The notes: generated by a model not told the origin, from the letters alone. A stretch of DNA of 38,829 nt from an uncultured Lachnospiraceae bacterium (GCA_910588755.1 CAJUQZ010000023.1:1-38829); one strand, 5' to 3'. Counted from the first letter of the stretch, positions 1-8,218 are shown. Numbers and translations are program-made.

Positions 1-55
1 GAATTTGCACAACTCATTTTTCTAAAATACCCTTTTGACCCCAGCATCATGTCAT

Positions 56-80
56 ATTGTTAAACTGCACGCTTAACAAT
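56..80. repeat. Inverted repeat downstream of metG
   Basis: Two perfect 8-bp arms, ATTGTTAA (56-63) and TTAACAAT (73-80), flank a 9-nt centre. There is no T-run on either side, so it does not look like an intrinsic terminator. It could be an operator for a gene left of the window or a weak RNA hairpin after metG. Nothing else is recognisable in positions 1-126. Confidence 0.4.
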
Positions 81-126
81 ACAACATTGCTAGTGCTCCA
101 AAAATGTAAGGAGTTGTATTCAGGCA

Positions 127-1767
127 TCAGACTGTGTCATCAGGTCTTTGCCCTTTTAGTTTCTCCACCTCCTGCGTGACCACTTGTTTATCGAGTCGCT
201 CGAACAAAATCTGTATTTCAGGCAGCACATATCCGGCGGGAACCTTGTGGGGCTGCCATCTATCGTCCAGCAAGAGCCACCTGCAAAGTTTTTCTGATGA
301 GAAGGGCAGAAATGGTTTCAACAGCACTGCGAGGTTTGCTATGATCTGCACACACTGATACAATGTGTTCTGACAGTCCGCTTCGTCCTGGGTGCGTGTA
401 AGCCACGGCGTTCTGGTATCAAAGTACTTGTTTGCCCAGCGGACAAACGAAAAAATCCCGTTGACCGCATCCTTAAACGCCCCTTTCTCGATCAAGGCCC
501 CTATCGTCTGGTACAACGCTTTGATTTCCGCGTCAATTTGTACATCCTCCCTGCCGTTTGGGACAACACCATTCCAATATTTTCTGATAAAGGAAAGCGA
601 CCTGTTCACGAAATTTCCATATGCGCCAAGTAATTCCCCGTTGTGGCTGTTGACATACTCCCTCCATGAGAAATCAGCATCCTTTTTCTCCGGACCGTTT
701 GCAAGAAAATAGTATCGGAGCGAATCCGCATCATACCGATCCACGATGTCCTTTACCCAGATGGCATAGTTCTGGCTCGTGGAAATCTTTCTGCCCTCAA
801 GCGTCAGATATTCACTGGAAACAATCTGGTCGGGCAAATGCCAGCCTATAGTGTCTGCGATAAGCAGCGCTGGCAAAATGATTGTGTGAAACGGTATATT
901 GTCCTTGCCGTGCACATAGTAATGCTTTGCATGCTCCCCCCACAATTCCTCAAAATTGATTCCGCTCTCCTGTGCCACACACTTACTGGCAGACAGATAG
1001 CCTAGCACATTCTCTGCCCAGATATAGATTGTTTTTCCTTCATAGCCTTTTTTCGGCACACCGATCCCCCATTCCAGATCCCTGGTCAGCGCCCGATCGC
1101 GCAGCCCCTCGTCAATGTAGCGATGGGTGAACGCAACCGCATTTTTCCGCCATGTGCCTGCGCTGTCCACCAATGTTCGCAGCTCATTTTCCAGTCGGGA
1201 GATGGCAATATACAGGTGTCTGGACTTTTTGAATGTCACTGGGTTTGCGCAGACGGCACAGACTGGATGCAGCAGATTTTCCGGCTCCAGCACAGTGCCG
1301 CAGTCATCACACTGGTCGCCCCTCGCCGTCTTTCCACACCGGGGACAAATACCTGTGACAAAACGGTCTGCTAAAAAGTGCTGACATGTCTGGCAATAGG
1401 CCTGCGGTGTTTCCTTCTCATAGACTAGGCCGCTCTGATACAGGCGTGTGTGAAATTCCCTGACAAACTTCTTGTGCCTGTCATCTGAGGTCTTCGTATA
1501 ACAGTCGTAGCTAAACCCTAGCTTCCTGAAACACTGCACAAACTCTTCGTGGTAATAATCGCTGATTTCCTGCGGTGTCCGACCTTCCTTTTTCGCCCGG
1601 ATTGCCACCGGCGTACCATGACAGTCGCTTCCTGACACAAAACAGACTTGGTCTCCACAGGCCCTGTGATACCTTGCCAGAACATCCCCTGGCAACAGGG
1701 CCGCGATATGCCCGATGTGCAGTGAACCGTTTGCGTAGGGCCATGCGCCCCCAATTAAAATATTCAT
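127..1767 (-). CDS. metG: Methionyl-tRNA synthetase
   Basis: Charges tRNA-Met with methionine in the cytoplasm. The N-terminus carries the class I HIGH signature (SLHIGH, after GGAWPYANG). A zinc-binding insertion with four CxxC knuckles (CQTC, CPRC, CDDC, CAVC) follows, and the second active-site loop reads KISTS instead of the usual KMSKS. The protein is about 546 residues and stops after the anticodon-binding helical domain; the C-terminal EMAP-like tRNA-binding domain of many Firmicute MetRS proteins (about 640-670 residues) is absent. I chose the second ATG (1767) because GAGG lies 9 nt upstream; the ATG at 1773 would leave only 3 nt. The gene follows a T-box leader with a methionine specifier, which supports the assignment. 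The KISTS loop and short length suggest the alternative MetRS2-like lineage; that part is inference. Confidence 0.95.
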   Translation of the reverse strand: MNILIGGAWPYANGSLHIGHIAALLPGDVLARYHRACGDQVCFVSGSDCHGTPVAIRAKKEGRTPQEISDYYHEEFVQCFRKLGFSYDCYTKTSDDRHKKFVREFHTRLYQSGLVYEKETPQAYCQTCQHFLADRFVTGICPRCGKTARGDQCDDCGTVLEPENLLHPVCAVCANPVTFKKSRHLYIAISRLENELRTLVDSAGTWRKNAVAFTHRYIDEGLRDRALTRDLEWGIGVPKKGYEGKTIYIWAENVLGYLSASKCVAQESGINFEELWGEHAKHYYVHGKDNIPFHTIILPALLIADTIGWHLPDQIVSSEYLTLEGRKISTSQNYAIWVKDIVDRYDADSLRYYFLANGPEKKDADFSWREYVNSHNGELLGAYGNFVNRSLSFIRKYWNGVVPNGREDVQIDAEIKALYQTIGALIEKGAFKDAVNGIFSFVRWANKYFDTRTPWLTRTQDEADCQNTLYQCVQIIANLAVLLKPFLPFSSEKLCRWLLLDDRWQPHKVPAGYVLPEIQILFERLDKQVVTQEVEKLKGQRPDDTV

Positions 1768-1835
1768 TTTCATCTACCTCATTTCCTTATTGTGATAACA
1801 GATTCATTGTTTCTTATTTGATAAAATAATGATAC

Positions 1836-1881
1836 AAAAAAGCCCTCCTCTCTGAAAAATCTCTTTTTCAGGGACGAGAGC
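1836..1881 (-). terminator. T-box-controlled intrinsic terminator
   Basis: On the minus strand an 18-bp stem with two mismatches (GCTCTCGTCCCTGAAAAA against its complement), a GAGA loop and six T residues. The 5' arm is downstream of and competes with the T-box antiterminator fold, so the terminator forms when tRNA-Met is charged. Confidence 0.9.
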
Positions 1882-2124
1882 ATTCGCTTCGTGTTACCAC
1901 CCTAAATTCACCCATGTCTCACGACAGGGGCCTTATCAACTACGGATGAGAAATGATTCATCGATAGTCTATCACTGTAACGGGTGCACCCGTCGCAGCC
2001 TAGGCGTGTTACCGCTTCGGTGCGCAGCTCCGAGACCATTTTCAACTGTTCCTTCCATGCCTGCTCTCACCAGCACAGGCTCTCTGTGATGTATCTAACA
2101 GTCTACTCTTCTCTTCACAGCCTT
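1836..2124 (-). promoter_or_regulatory. T-box riboswitch, methionine-specific, upstream of metG
   Basis: The leader RNA senses uncharged tRNA-Met and controls metG by antitermination. Landmarks in transcript order: Stem I elements AGTAGA, AGAGAG and GGTGAGAGC; a specifier-loop segment GAAAATGG in which ATG (2039-2037) is the codon read by tRNA-Met; then the T-box antiterminator sequence AGGGTGGTAACACG (1903-1890), which pairs with the tRNA acceptor end; then the terminator. A second GGTAACACG-like stretch around 2003-2012 sits in the Stem II/III region. The specifier matches the downstream gene product, which makes this a strong call. Confidence 0.93.
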
Positions 2125-2130
2125 TTTCTA

Positions 2131-2160
2131 ATCATACCATAGAAAAGTGCAATTCGTCTA
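2131..2160 (-). promoter_or_regulatory. Predicted sigma-A promoter of the metG leader
   Basis: Extended -10 TGGTATGAT with TATGAT at 2136-2131 and a weaker -35 TAGACG at 2160-2155, 18 nt apart. This places transcription start near 2124, just before the T-box Stem I. It lies directly after the trxA stop codon. Confidence 0.6.
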
Positions 2161-2177
2161 CACTTTTTCATTCTTTT

Positions 2178-2489
2178 TCATTGCCTGATAAATTCCATGA
2201 TCTCCGCCTTTGGCTTTGCACCGACGGACTTTGCTGCGATCTCCCCGTTTTTGAACAATATGAGTGTCGGAATCGACATCACCCTGTAATTTAACGCCAG
2301 GGTATCCGCTTCATCGGTATTTACCTTGCAGATCTTAACGTCTGTGACTTCACTTGCGATCTCCTCGATGACTGGTGAGAGCATTTTGCACGGCCCGCAC
2401 CACGGCGCCCAGAAGTCAACCAGCACCGGAATATCAGACCGCAGTACCTCCTGCTCAAAATTTGCCTCTGTCAAATGTATTACTGCCAT
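2178..2489 (-). CDS. trxA: Thioredoxin
   Basis: Small dithiol oxidoreductase that reduces protein disulfides in the cytoplasm. The 103-residue protein has the active site WCGPC in the context FWAPWCGPCKML, the cis-proline segment SIPTLILF, and the usual length for a single thioredoxin fold. I chose ATG at 2489, which has AAGGAAGG 8 nt upstream, over the in-frame TTG at 2495. It has its own promoter (2530-2559). No terminator separates it from the metG leader, so some read-through is possible. Confidence 0.96.
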   Translation of the reverse strand: MAVIHLTEANFEQEVLRSDIPVLVDFWAPWCGPCKMLSPVIEEIASEVTDVKICKVNTDEADTLALNYRVMSIPTLILFKNGEIAAKSVGAKPKAEIMEFIRQ

Positions 2490-2529
2490 AATCAAATCCT
2501 TCCTTTCGCATGTCCTCTTCGTTTTAATT

Positions 2530-2559
2530 AGTATACCACCTTTTTATGGATATAGTAAA
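2530..2559 (-). promoter_or_regulatory. Predicted promoter of trxA
   Basis: -10 TATACT at 2535-2530 and -35 TTTACT at 2559-2554 with an 18-nt spacer, in an AT-rich gap between spoIIP and trxA. Confidence 0.55.
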
Positions 2560-2586
2560 CAAAAATATATAAACTATTCCTAAAAA

Positions 2587-3861
2587 CTATTCCTCATTTT
2601 TGTTTTCCCCGTTTAATACCATTGCGATGACATGCGCGATTGGATCACATGCGTTCATGGCCTCCTCCACTGTGTTGGTCTGTGAGCCAAGCTCGATCAG
2701 TACGCTCTTTGGTCTGTAGTGCAAGTTATATCGGTATCCCTTAAGGTATATGCGCCTGGTCAGTCCTGGATAGTACTCCTCTGCCGTTAAGTGCATTTGA
2801 AAGGCAAAGGAAATATTGTCCTGCACATAGGGATTCGGAAGATTGGTCAGCGTGCCAAGCGCCCTCGTGTAACACAGCCCGTTAAAAAACATAAACCTCG
2901 CTGTGGGTTTCTCCTGGATCGTGGTGACAAGCTTCGTGTCTGGGTTGGTCTGGTCTCTGTGGAGATCGATCATAACCTCTATGGTCGGGTGCTCCGCAAG
3001 GACCTTGTCTAGCCCTTTCATGGCGTTTGCGTATGCATTGTCCCTGCTCTGCACATCATACTCCCCTGTGTGATGGAGCACATTAAATCCATATTGTGTT
3101 CTCAAAATATCGCACAGATGTTCTCCTACGCCAACGATGGAGGTTGACGGATCTCCTGGCGTTGAATCTATGTAAGCCTCCTGGGAATGCGTGTGGTACA
3201 CGAGGATCTGGACATCGCTGCTGTCCTGCTTCAGCGCTGCGTCAAATCCCATGAGCGTGCTATACTGGAGCTGGTCGGGCCTGATCTGCGTGGTTGGGTC
3301 CTCCGCATAGAAGGTTGTCTTGATAAATGACGGATCGGCAAGCTGCTGCTCGGAATATTCTGCGACAGGTTCCTTTGCTGGCACAAATCCGCCTGCAGCA
3401 GCGGTGTTCTCCGCCAGCACAGCCTCCTCTAACGCCTGCTGGCCACTGTTGTCCTCCTGCCCACTGTCATGACTCTCTGTCTCAATGCTGCTGCCCAGAC
3501 TATTCTCATAAGCTAAGCTGTTCTCGATGGCAGCCATCTCCTCGATGACGGACGGCTGCCTGTACGCGGTCACATGGCTGTCGTCCTCTGCTTCCAGAAG
3601 CAGGCTCATTTCAAGAGGCATATTTCGGTATAACCAGTACTGTATTCTATTATTACCACCGTCATTGGCATATGTCATGTACGGGCTTACAAAGCGGATC
3701 CCGTGCTGTAGCGCGATGCCATAGATCCGCTCACCCGGCGTTTCCTGGCCTCCCATGCTGTCCCCTATGTCAGAAAAAGCACGCATCATAAGGTTCACAA
3801 GAAGCAGCAGGAAAATGACGGCCAGTATTCCCTGCTTTCTGACTTTATGGCTGATATTCAC
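2587..3861 (-). CDS. spoIIP: Stage II sporulation protein P (SpoIIP)
   Basis: Peptidoglycan amidase/endopeptidase that works with SpoIID and SpoIIM to thin septal peptidoglycan during engulfment. The 424-residue protein has an N-terminal membrane anchor (about residues 12-29), a low-conservation linker rich in Gln, Glu and Ser, and a C-terminal catalytic domain. That domain shows YHTHSQEAY, MIDLHRD and LIELGSQTNT, which match the zinc-ligand and catalytic motifs of the family. The start is GTG at 3861 with AGGAGG 8 nt upstream; the gpr stop codon is 3 nt away, so the two genes are co-transcribed and probably translationally coupled. The rpsT/gpr/spoIIP order is also known from Bacillus, which supports orthology. 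Confidence 0.95.
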   Translation of the reverse strand: MNISHKVRKQGILAVIFLLLLVNLMMRAFSDIGDSMGGQETPGERIYGIALQHGIRFVSPYMTYANDGGNNRIQYWLYRNMPLEMSLLLEAEDDSHVTAYRQPSVIEEMAAIENSLAYENSLGSSIETESHDSGQEDNSGQQALEEAVLAENTAAAGGFVPAKEPVAEYSEQQLADPSFIKTTFYAEDPTTQIRPDQLQYSTLMGFDAALKQDSSDVQILVYHTHSQEAYIDSTPGDPSTSIVGVGEHLCDILRTQYGFNVLHHTGEYDVQSRDNAYANAMKGLDKVLAEHPTIEVMIDLHRDQTNPDTKLVTTIQEKPTARFMFFNGLCYTRALGTLTNLPNPYVQDNISFAFQMHLTAEEYYPGLTRRIYLKGYRYNLHYRPKSVLIELGSQTNTVEEAMNACDPIAHVIAMVLNGENKNEE

Positions 3862-3864
3862 ATG

Positions 3865-4788
3865 CTACTCCTCCTGCTCCATGTCCAAAGCAATATTGAT
3901 CGCCTCCGACAATGTAAAACTAAGTCTTTTTGTAGTCTCATCAATATTCTTTGCTGTCACATACATATTATGAAGCTGTGTGTCCGTACTATTCCTAAAA
4001 TAATCCAGTGACGCCTTTCCCTCATGGTACTCCTCCGACAGTTTTTCGAGCGCATCAGAGACAATCGTCCCCGCATCCACCACCATCGGAATCCCAATCG
4101 CGATCACCGGCACGCCAAGGCTCTCCTTTGTGAGGGCATTTCTGTGGTTTCCAACGCCCGAGCCAGGGTGAATGCCTGTGTCTGTGATCTGTACTGTCCT
4201 GTTCAGCCTTCTGGTGCTTCTCGCCGCCAGCGCATCTATTACTATAACTATGTCCGGTGTTGTCTCTTTTATGACTCCTTTGATGATTTCTGCAGTCTCC
4301 ATACCGGTCTTTGCCATTACGCCGGGCACAAGTGCGCTAATCTGATGGATTCTAGAAGCCCTGTATGCCTTCTTCCCATACTCCCGTATGATATGCCTTG
4401 TGATAAAAAGGTTATCAACTGTACATGGCCCAAGGGAATCCGCCGTGACATCGCGGTTTCCAAGCCCTACCACCAGTATGGACTTCTCCTCCTGGTCGAT
4501 GTCTGGCAGGACGCTTTTAAGCTGTCTGGCAAGCTCCTGCGATATCTCCCTGTGATAATCCTCATCGCTCTCCTGAAGTGCAGGCGCCTCCAGCGTGATG
4601 TAGGTGCCCACGGGCTTTCCCATACTCTTTGCGGCGTTGCGGCTCATGATCACGACCTTGGAAATGTGTACATCATCCAGAACATCATACTCATCGATGG
4701 TGATTCCCCGCATCTGTCCCGAAGCTTTCTTCCTGACACTCTCTGTCGCCTCCAGCGCCAGGTCTGTCCTAATCTGAAACTGCTGCAT
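3865..4788 (-). CDS. gpr: Germination protease GPR
   Basis: Spore endopeptidase made as a zymogen in the forespore, which degrades small acid-soluble spore proteins at germination. The sequence matches the family along its length: IRTDLALEA near the N-terminus (the propeptide region), VVGLGNRDVTADSLGP, ALVPGVMAKTGMET, VIVIDALAARS and GSGVGNHR. I chose ATG at 4788, giving 307 residues, because GGGAGG lies 10 nt upstream and the protein then begins MQQFQIRTDLA; ATG codons at 4812 and 4797 are worse placed. The promoter upstream resembles sigma-G type, as expected for a forespore gene. It forms an operon with spoIIP. Confidence 0.95.
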   Translation of the reverse strand: MQQFQIRTDLALEATESVRKKASGQMRGITIDEYDVLDDVHISKVVIMSRNAAKSMGKPVGTYITLEAPALQESDEDYHREISQELARQLKSVLPDIDQEEKSILVVGLGNRDVTADSLGPCTVDNLFITRHIIREYGKKAYRASRIHQISALVPGVMAKTGMETAEIIKGVIKETTPDIVIVIDALAARSTRRLNRTVQITDTGIHPGSGVGNHRNALTKESLGVPVIAIGIPMVVDAGTIVSDALEKLSEEYHEGKASLDYFRNSTDTQLHNMYVTAKNIDETTKRLSFTLSEAINIALDMEQEE

Positions 4789-4820
4789 ACTACTCATTCC
4801 TCCCTGGTTCATCCCTGTTC

Positions 4821-4849
4821 ATTATGCTAGTTCAACTTTTTTATTTACA
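4821..4849 (-). promoter_or_regulatory. Possible sigma-G-type promoter of gpr-spoIIP
   Basis: -10-like CATAAT (4826-4821) and -35-like TGTAAA (4849-4844), 17 nt apart. They approximate the forespore sigma-G consensus (TGAATA / CATACTA). The match is partial, so this rests mostly on gene identity. Confidence 0.35.
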
Positions 4850-4877
4850 TTTTTTCATTTTTTTTAAAGAATATGTA

Positions 4878-4906
4878 TTGACATATCAGATTCCATAAAT
4901 TACAAT
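4878..4906 (+). promoter_or_regulatory. Promoter of rpsT
   Basis: Consensus -35 TTGACA (4878-4883), 17-nt spacer, -10 TACAAT (4901-4906). It leaves an approximately 110-nt untranslated leader before the rpsT start. Confidence 0.8.
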
Positions 4907-5023
4907 ATACAAGTGTGTTTTATTAATTCGTCCGTGTCCGACTTTCATAAAACATAACTTGTAACTGCGTGAATGCATACAGTTACCATAAATGAAAATA
5001 TCGGGAAATGGGAGGTGACAAGC

Positions 5024-5287
5024 ATGGCAAACATCAAATCTGCTAAGAAGAGAATTTTAGTCAACAGGACAAAGGCCGATAGAAATAAGGCTATTAAGTC
5101 TGGTGTAAAGACCGCAATCAAGAAGGTTTACACAGCTGTAGAGGCAAATGACAAGGAAGCTGCTGCTGCTGCTTTATTAAACGCGACGAGCGTGATCGAT
5201 AAAGCTACAACAAAGGGCGTGTACCACAAGAATTATGCTTCCAGAAAAGTTTCTCGTTTATCGAAAGCTGTGAATCAGATGGCGTAG
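5024..5287 (+). CDS. rpsT: 30S ribosomal protein S20
   Basis: Binds 16S rRNA in the small subunit. The 87-residue basic protein starts MANIKSAKKRI and contains NRTKADRNKAIKSGVKTAIKK, typical of S20. ATG at 5024 is preceded by GGAGGTGA; an upstream in-frame ATG at 4973 would add an unrelated 17-residue leader and is rejected. It is the only plus-strand gene of the window and is divergent from gpr. Confidence 0.97.
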   Translation: MANIKSAKKRILVNRTKADRNKAIKSGVKTAIKKVYTAVEANDKEAAAAALLNATSVIDKATTKGVYHKNYASRKVSRLSKAVNQMA

Positions 5288-5332
5288 GCATGAATATAGA
5301 ATGAATTTCAAAAATTTTTCAATCAAAAAATC

Positions 5333-5370
5333 AGTGGGGCGATCCATTTCGGACTGTCCCACTATTTTTT
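5333..5370. terminator. Bidirectional terminator between rpsT and fic
   Basis: Hairpin with a 13-bp stem (AGTGGGGCGATCC against GGACTGTCCCACT; two G-T pairs and one mismatch) and loop ATTTC. On the plus strand ATTTTTT follows; on the minus strand GATTTTTTG follows (5331-5325). It can end both convergent transcripts. The fic stop codon (5364-5362) lies inside its T-run side. Confidence 0.85.
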
Positions 5371-6021
5371 CTGCTGCGCCTGTTGCCACAGCTCCATGCT
5401 GTCCCCTATTATTTTTCGAAGATATTCTGGCCTTGACAGGTCCTCCAGATCTGAAAACGCTGCGTTTGCAGCCACCAGAGACCTGCGCAGATAGACACTG
5501 TTATCCTTTAAGAGCTCCCTGTTTAAACCAAATCCTTTGCTCTTTGCAAAATCACAGCAGAATGTCACCACAGTCCTGGTATTTCCCTCACGAAACGGGT
5601 GCACCTTCCACAGTGCTGCCATACCGTCTGAAAATGCTATTGTTTTCTGCCCGACAGACAGTTTGTCCCACTGGATATGATCCATTTTGGACAAAATATC
5701 TGCGATCTCCCCCTGGATCCCATCACACGAAGTATATTCCACTGAAAGGCCGCCAAGTGCTTCCTCCGCTTTCTCAATATCAATGATTCTGGGAATGCCT
5801 GCCCACTCATACAGGTCCTGAAAGAGCACCTCATGCATCCTGCACAGATGCCGAAACCCAAAATCGCCCGCAAGCGGCCTGCAAGCCAGCTGCTTCAGAC
5901 GAAGAGCCGTAAAATCCGCCTCCATCTCCTTAAGGATTTTGCCATCCTGTATTCCTTTTTTATTTTTTAACACGCCGGTTTTTCTATCGATATAAGGATC
6001 TATGTAAGCTTTCATAATCAT
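5362..6021 (-). CDS. Fic-domain AMP transferase, toxin of a Fic/antitoxin pair
   Basis: Fic enzymes transfer AMP (or another nucleotide moiety) from ATP to a hydroxyl side chain of a target protein. The 219-residue protein holds the complete core motif HPFREGNTRT, matching HxFx(D/E)GNxR with the catalytic His, plus an N-terminal segment AYIDPYIDRKTGVLKN typical of VbhT/BepA-type Fic toxins. The start is ATG at 6021, which overlaps the antitoxin stop codon as ATGA and implies translational coupling; ATG at 6015 is an alternative. Any reading further upstream would run through the antitoxin gene in another frame. The protein has no inhibitory helix of its own in the sequence, which fits a class I Fic controlled by a separate antitoxin. 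Confidence 0.9.
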   Translation of the reverse strand: MIMKAYIDPYIDRKTGVLKNKKGIQDGKILKEMEADFTALRLKQLACRPLAGDFGFRHLCRMHEVLFQDLYEWAGIPRIIDIEKAEEALGGLSVEYTSCDGIQGEIADILSKMDHIQWDKLSVGQKTIAFSDGMAALWKVHPFREGNTRTVVTFCCDFAKSKGFGLNRELLKDNSVYLRRSLVAANAAFSDLEDLSRPEYLRKIIGDSMELWQQAQQKK

Positions 6022-6194
6022 GCACCGCTTAATGCCGAATATTTTTCGTGCAGTCTTCTTAAAATATCCTCCTCTGTCATCTCGCCCTTTTTTTCTTTTT
6101 CTATCATCTCTACCATTTCTACTGACGGCACTAGACCATCCACCTGCAGCATACCCACTGCATACTCCCATGCCTGTTCCCCTGTCATTGCCAT
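6018..6194 (-). CDS. VbhA-like antitoxin of the Fic protein
   Basis: A 58-residue protein read in a different frame from fic, with AAGGAG 9 nt upstream of its ATG (6194). It starts MAMTGEQAWEYAVGMLQVDG, continues with PSVEMVEMIEKEKKGEMTEE and ends in a basic helix. This has the layout of VbhA-family antitoxins: an N-terminal inhibitory helix followed by a region resembling the EGE(I/M)T segment. In that family the helix carries (S/T)xxxE(G/N), whose Glu blocks the ATP site of Fic. Here the aligned segment reads MLQVDG, so the Ser/Thr and the Glu appear replaced by Met and Asp. Function as antitoxin is inferred from position and layout. Confidence 0.75.
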   Translation of the reverse strand: MAMTGEQAWEYAVGMLQVDGLVPSVEMVEMIEKEKKGEMTEEDILRRLHEKYSALSGA

Positions 6195-6207
6195 GTCAGA
6201 TTACTCC

Positions 6208-6477
6208 TTATATTTTATAGCGTATGGATTCATAGTTTTCGTTCATCCAGGCGATCGCCTGGGCAAGTCCCTCCTCGCTAAATTCAAACAGCGCGGAAAT
6301 CTTCTCCTCGTCCGGCGTCGCCTCAAAGCAAAAAGGCTCACTCCAGAGATAGACCTTTAGCTTTTTCTCCTCCTCTATGACTTCCTGGTGTAGCATAAAG
6401 CGCATTCCCTTATGGCTGCCGGCAAAGTCTTCCTTTTTCACAAAATTGAGTGACAAAAAATCCTGTCTTGTCAGCAT
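6208..6477 (-). CDS. Small protein of unknown function
   Basis: A protein of about 89 residues starting MLTRQDFLSLNF at ATG 6477, with GAGAGG 11 nt upstream; GTG at 6489 would add four residues. It is acidic in its second half (EATPDEEKISALFEFSEEG) and has no membrane segment. A beta-strand-rich middle (RFMLHQEV, LKVYLWSEPFCF) is followed by helices. It lies 13 nt upstream of the antitoxin and 50 nt downstream of the HAD hydrolase, so it is part of the same operon. I do not recognise the family. Confidence 0.65.
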   Translation of the reverse strand: MLTRQDFLSLNFVKKEDFAGSHKGMRFMLHQEVIEEEKKLKVYLWSEPFCFEATPDEEKISALFEFSEEGLAQAIAWMNENYESIRYKI

Positions 6478-6526
6478 ATCTCTGGACACCTCTCTGCTCT
6501 TTTATAAACATATGTTTGCAATTAAC

Positions 6527-7258
6527 TTAGACTGAGATCCCCGTCTGTGTGAGCACTTCGAGTAGCGAGCCCTCCTTAGACACATAGCGGTATGCCAGCT
6601 TTTCCTCCGCATGGAATACCGGATAACGGTTGATGTAAAAACCGTCAATCCCCGCCGCCACTGCACCTGCCATGTCGGACTTAAGCTCATTGCCGATCAT
6701 AACCGACTGCGCCTTGTCGAGCTGGTAGCGCTCACAGCAAATCTCATAAAATGCAGGATCAGGCTTCATACAGCCCTCGTCCGAGGAGATGAGGATTCCA
6801 TCAAAATAGGGAATCAGCCCTGTCAGCTCTAACTCCTGCCATGTAAAGCTTCTCTGCGCGTTGGACAGAAGATAAATCTTTTTTCCAGCCTTTTTCAATC
6901 CGTCCAGGCATGCAAGTGTATCCGGAAACAAGCGCAGATAAATGAGCGAAATCCGACGGAAGCCCGCACAGAGCGCCGCTGTCTGCTCATCTGTGAGTAT
7001 ATAGCCATTTGCGGCAAACACCTCCTGGAACACTTCTTCAATCTGAATCTCAGGATTTCTATACCTGCCACTCTGCGCCGCCCTCTCCCTGTGTTCCTTC
7101 TCCGCAGCAGTGTAGTGCCTGTAAAACTGCTTCCACTCAAAGTGGTATCCCTGTCGTCTTAGCCATTTCGCATATTTCTTAAAAAAATTCCTGCCGGACT
7201 CATCTGTGCGAATATCGACCAGCGTCCCGTACAGATCAAAAATATAATTCTGATACAT
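6527..7258 (-). CDS. HAD-superfamily hydrolase, subfamily IA
   Basis: Probable phosphatase of small metabolites. The 243-residue protein has motif I FDLYGTLVD (nucleophile Asp; the usual second Asp is Tyr, as in many subfamily IA members), motif II LLSNAQ, the motif III lysine in KPDPAFYEI, and a motif IV region IGNELKSDMAGA. A helical cap domain lies between motifs I and II. ATG at 7258 overlaps the stop codon of the radical SAM gene (TGATG) and has GGAGG 7 nt upstream inside that gene, which signals coupled translation. Substrate cannot be told from sequence. Confidence 0.88.
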   Translation of the reverse strand: MYQNYIFDLYGTLVDIRTDESGRNFFKKYAKWLRRQGYHFEWKQFYRHYTAAEKEHRERAAQSGRYRNPEIQIEEVFQEVFAANGYILTDEQTAALCAGFRRISLIYLRLFPDTLACLDGLKKAGKKIYLLSNAQRSFTWQELELTGLIPYFDGILISSDEGCMKPDPAFYEICCERYQLDKAQSVMIGNELKSDMAGAVAAGIDGFYINRYPVFHAEEKLAYRYVSKEGSLLEVLTQTGISV

Positions 7259-8214
7259 CACAAAACCTCCTTCACATAACCAATCTCATCAAAATCGGGA
7301 ATAAAACTCTCACCTGCCGTATCCCCCTCCTGTATAAAGGCATTCTCCACACCAAGCCCGATCGCATAATCGACCACTCTCTCGTACTCCCTTGGCGTCA
7401 CGCGCCTGCCAAGCACGGGGTCGTCTGCTGGTTTGGCGGGGGGTGTATACTGGCTCATGATGCTTATAAAAATGTCGTCCTTATAAGTATCGTACAAATA
7501 TTTTATAACCTCCCTGGAGTCCCTGACATGGCCCGGCAAGACCAGATGTCTGACAATCACGCCGCGCCGCATCATCTGTTCCCCGTTCCATGTCCTGTCA
7601 AAACAGGGACCACCCACCTGGCGCACCATCTCCGCAACCGCACGGGACGCATACAGAAAATAATCCCGCGCATTGGAATACCGCGCCGACAGCTCACTGC
7701 TGTAATATTTCAGGTCGGGCAGGTAAATATCGACAAGCCCCTCAAGGCGCCTTAGCGTCTCCACACGCTCATAGCCGGACGTATTGTACACAACAGGAAC
7801 CCTTAGTCCGGCCGCCTTTGACAGCAAAAGCGCCTCTACAATCTGCGGCACAAAATGCGTTGGCGTCACCAGATTGATGTTGGCTGCGCCCCGCTCCTGC
7901 AATATGAGAAATAACCTGGACAGCTGTGCAGTCGTTAGTACATGTCCCCCGCCGCCCTGTGCAATCTCCCTGTTCTGGCAGAAGACACACCCAAGCGGAC
8001 AGCCCGGGAAAAAGACTGTCCCCGATCCGCTTTGTCCGCTGATGCAAGGCTCCTCCCACATATGGAGCGATGCCCTTACCACACGCACCTCATGCCCCTC
8101 ACCGCAGTATCCTCTGCCGTGCTGTCTGTTGGCGTGACACTGCCGCGGGCAGAGTGCGCAATTTTTCCCGTCTTTCCAGTCTTTTATTTCTACAGTCTTC
8201 TCGTCCTTCGTCAT
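7258..8214 (-). CDS. Radical SAM protein, PflX / pyruvate formate-lyase activating enzyme-like
   Basis: The 318-residue protein has the radical SAM cluster motif CPLGCVFC (Cx3Cx2C), preceded by a Cys-rich N-terminal segment (CALCPRQC, then GYCGEG) that resembles the PflX/COG1313 type. Later segments, NLVTPTHFVPQI and LPDLKYYSSELSARYSNA, also fit that family. Members are related to glycyl-radical enzyme activases but their substrate is not established. No glycyl radical enzyme is visible nearby. The gene starts 4 nt after the histidine kinase stop and overlaps the HAD gene. Confidence 0.85.
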   Translation of the reverse strand: MTKDEKTVEIKDWKDGKNCALCPRQCHANRQHGRGYCGEGHEVRVVRASLHMWEEPCISGQSGSGTVFFPGCPLGCVFCQNREIAQGGGGHVLTTAQLSRLFLILQERGAANINLVTPTHFVPQIVEALLLSKAAGLRVPVVYNTSGYERVETLRRLEGLVDIYLPDLKYYSSELSARYSNARDYFLYASRAVAEMVRQVGGPCFDRTWNGEQMMRRGVIVRHLVLPGHVRDSREVIKYLYDTYKDDIFISIMSQYTPPAKPADDPVLGRRVTPREYERVVDYAIGLGVENAFIQEGDTAGESFIPDFDEIGYVKEVL

Positions 8215-8218
8215 CGCC

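Noticed and set aside
4024..4830. Plus-strand open frame of 268 codons opposite gpr
   Set aside because: Antisense to a well-recognised gene, with no start signal or family features.
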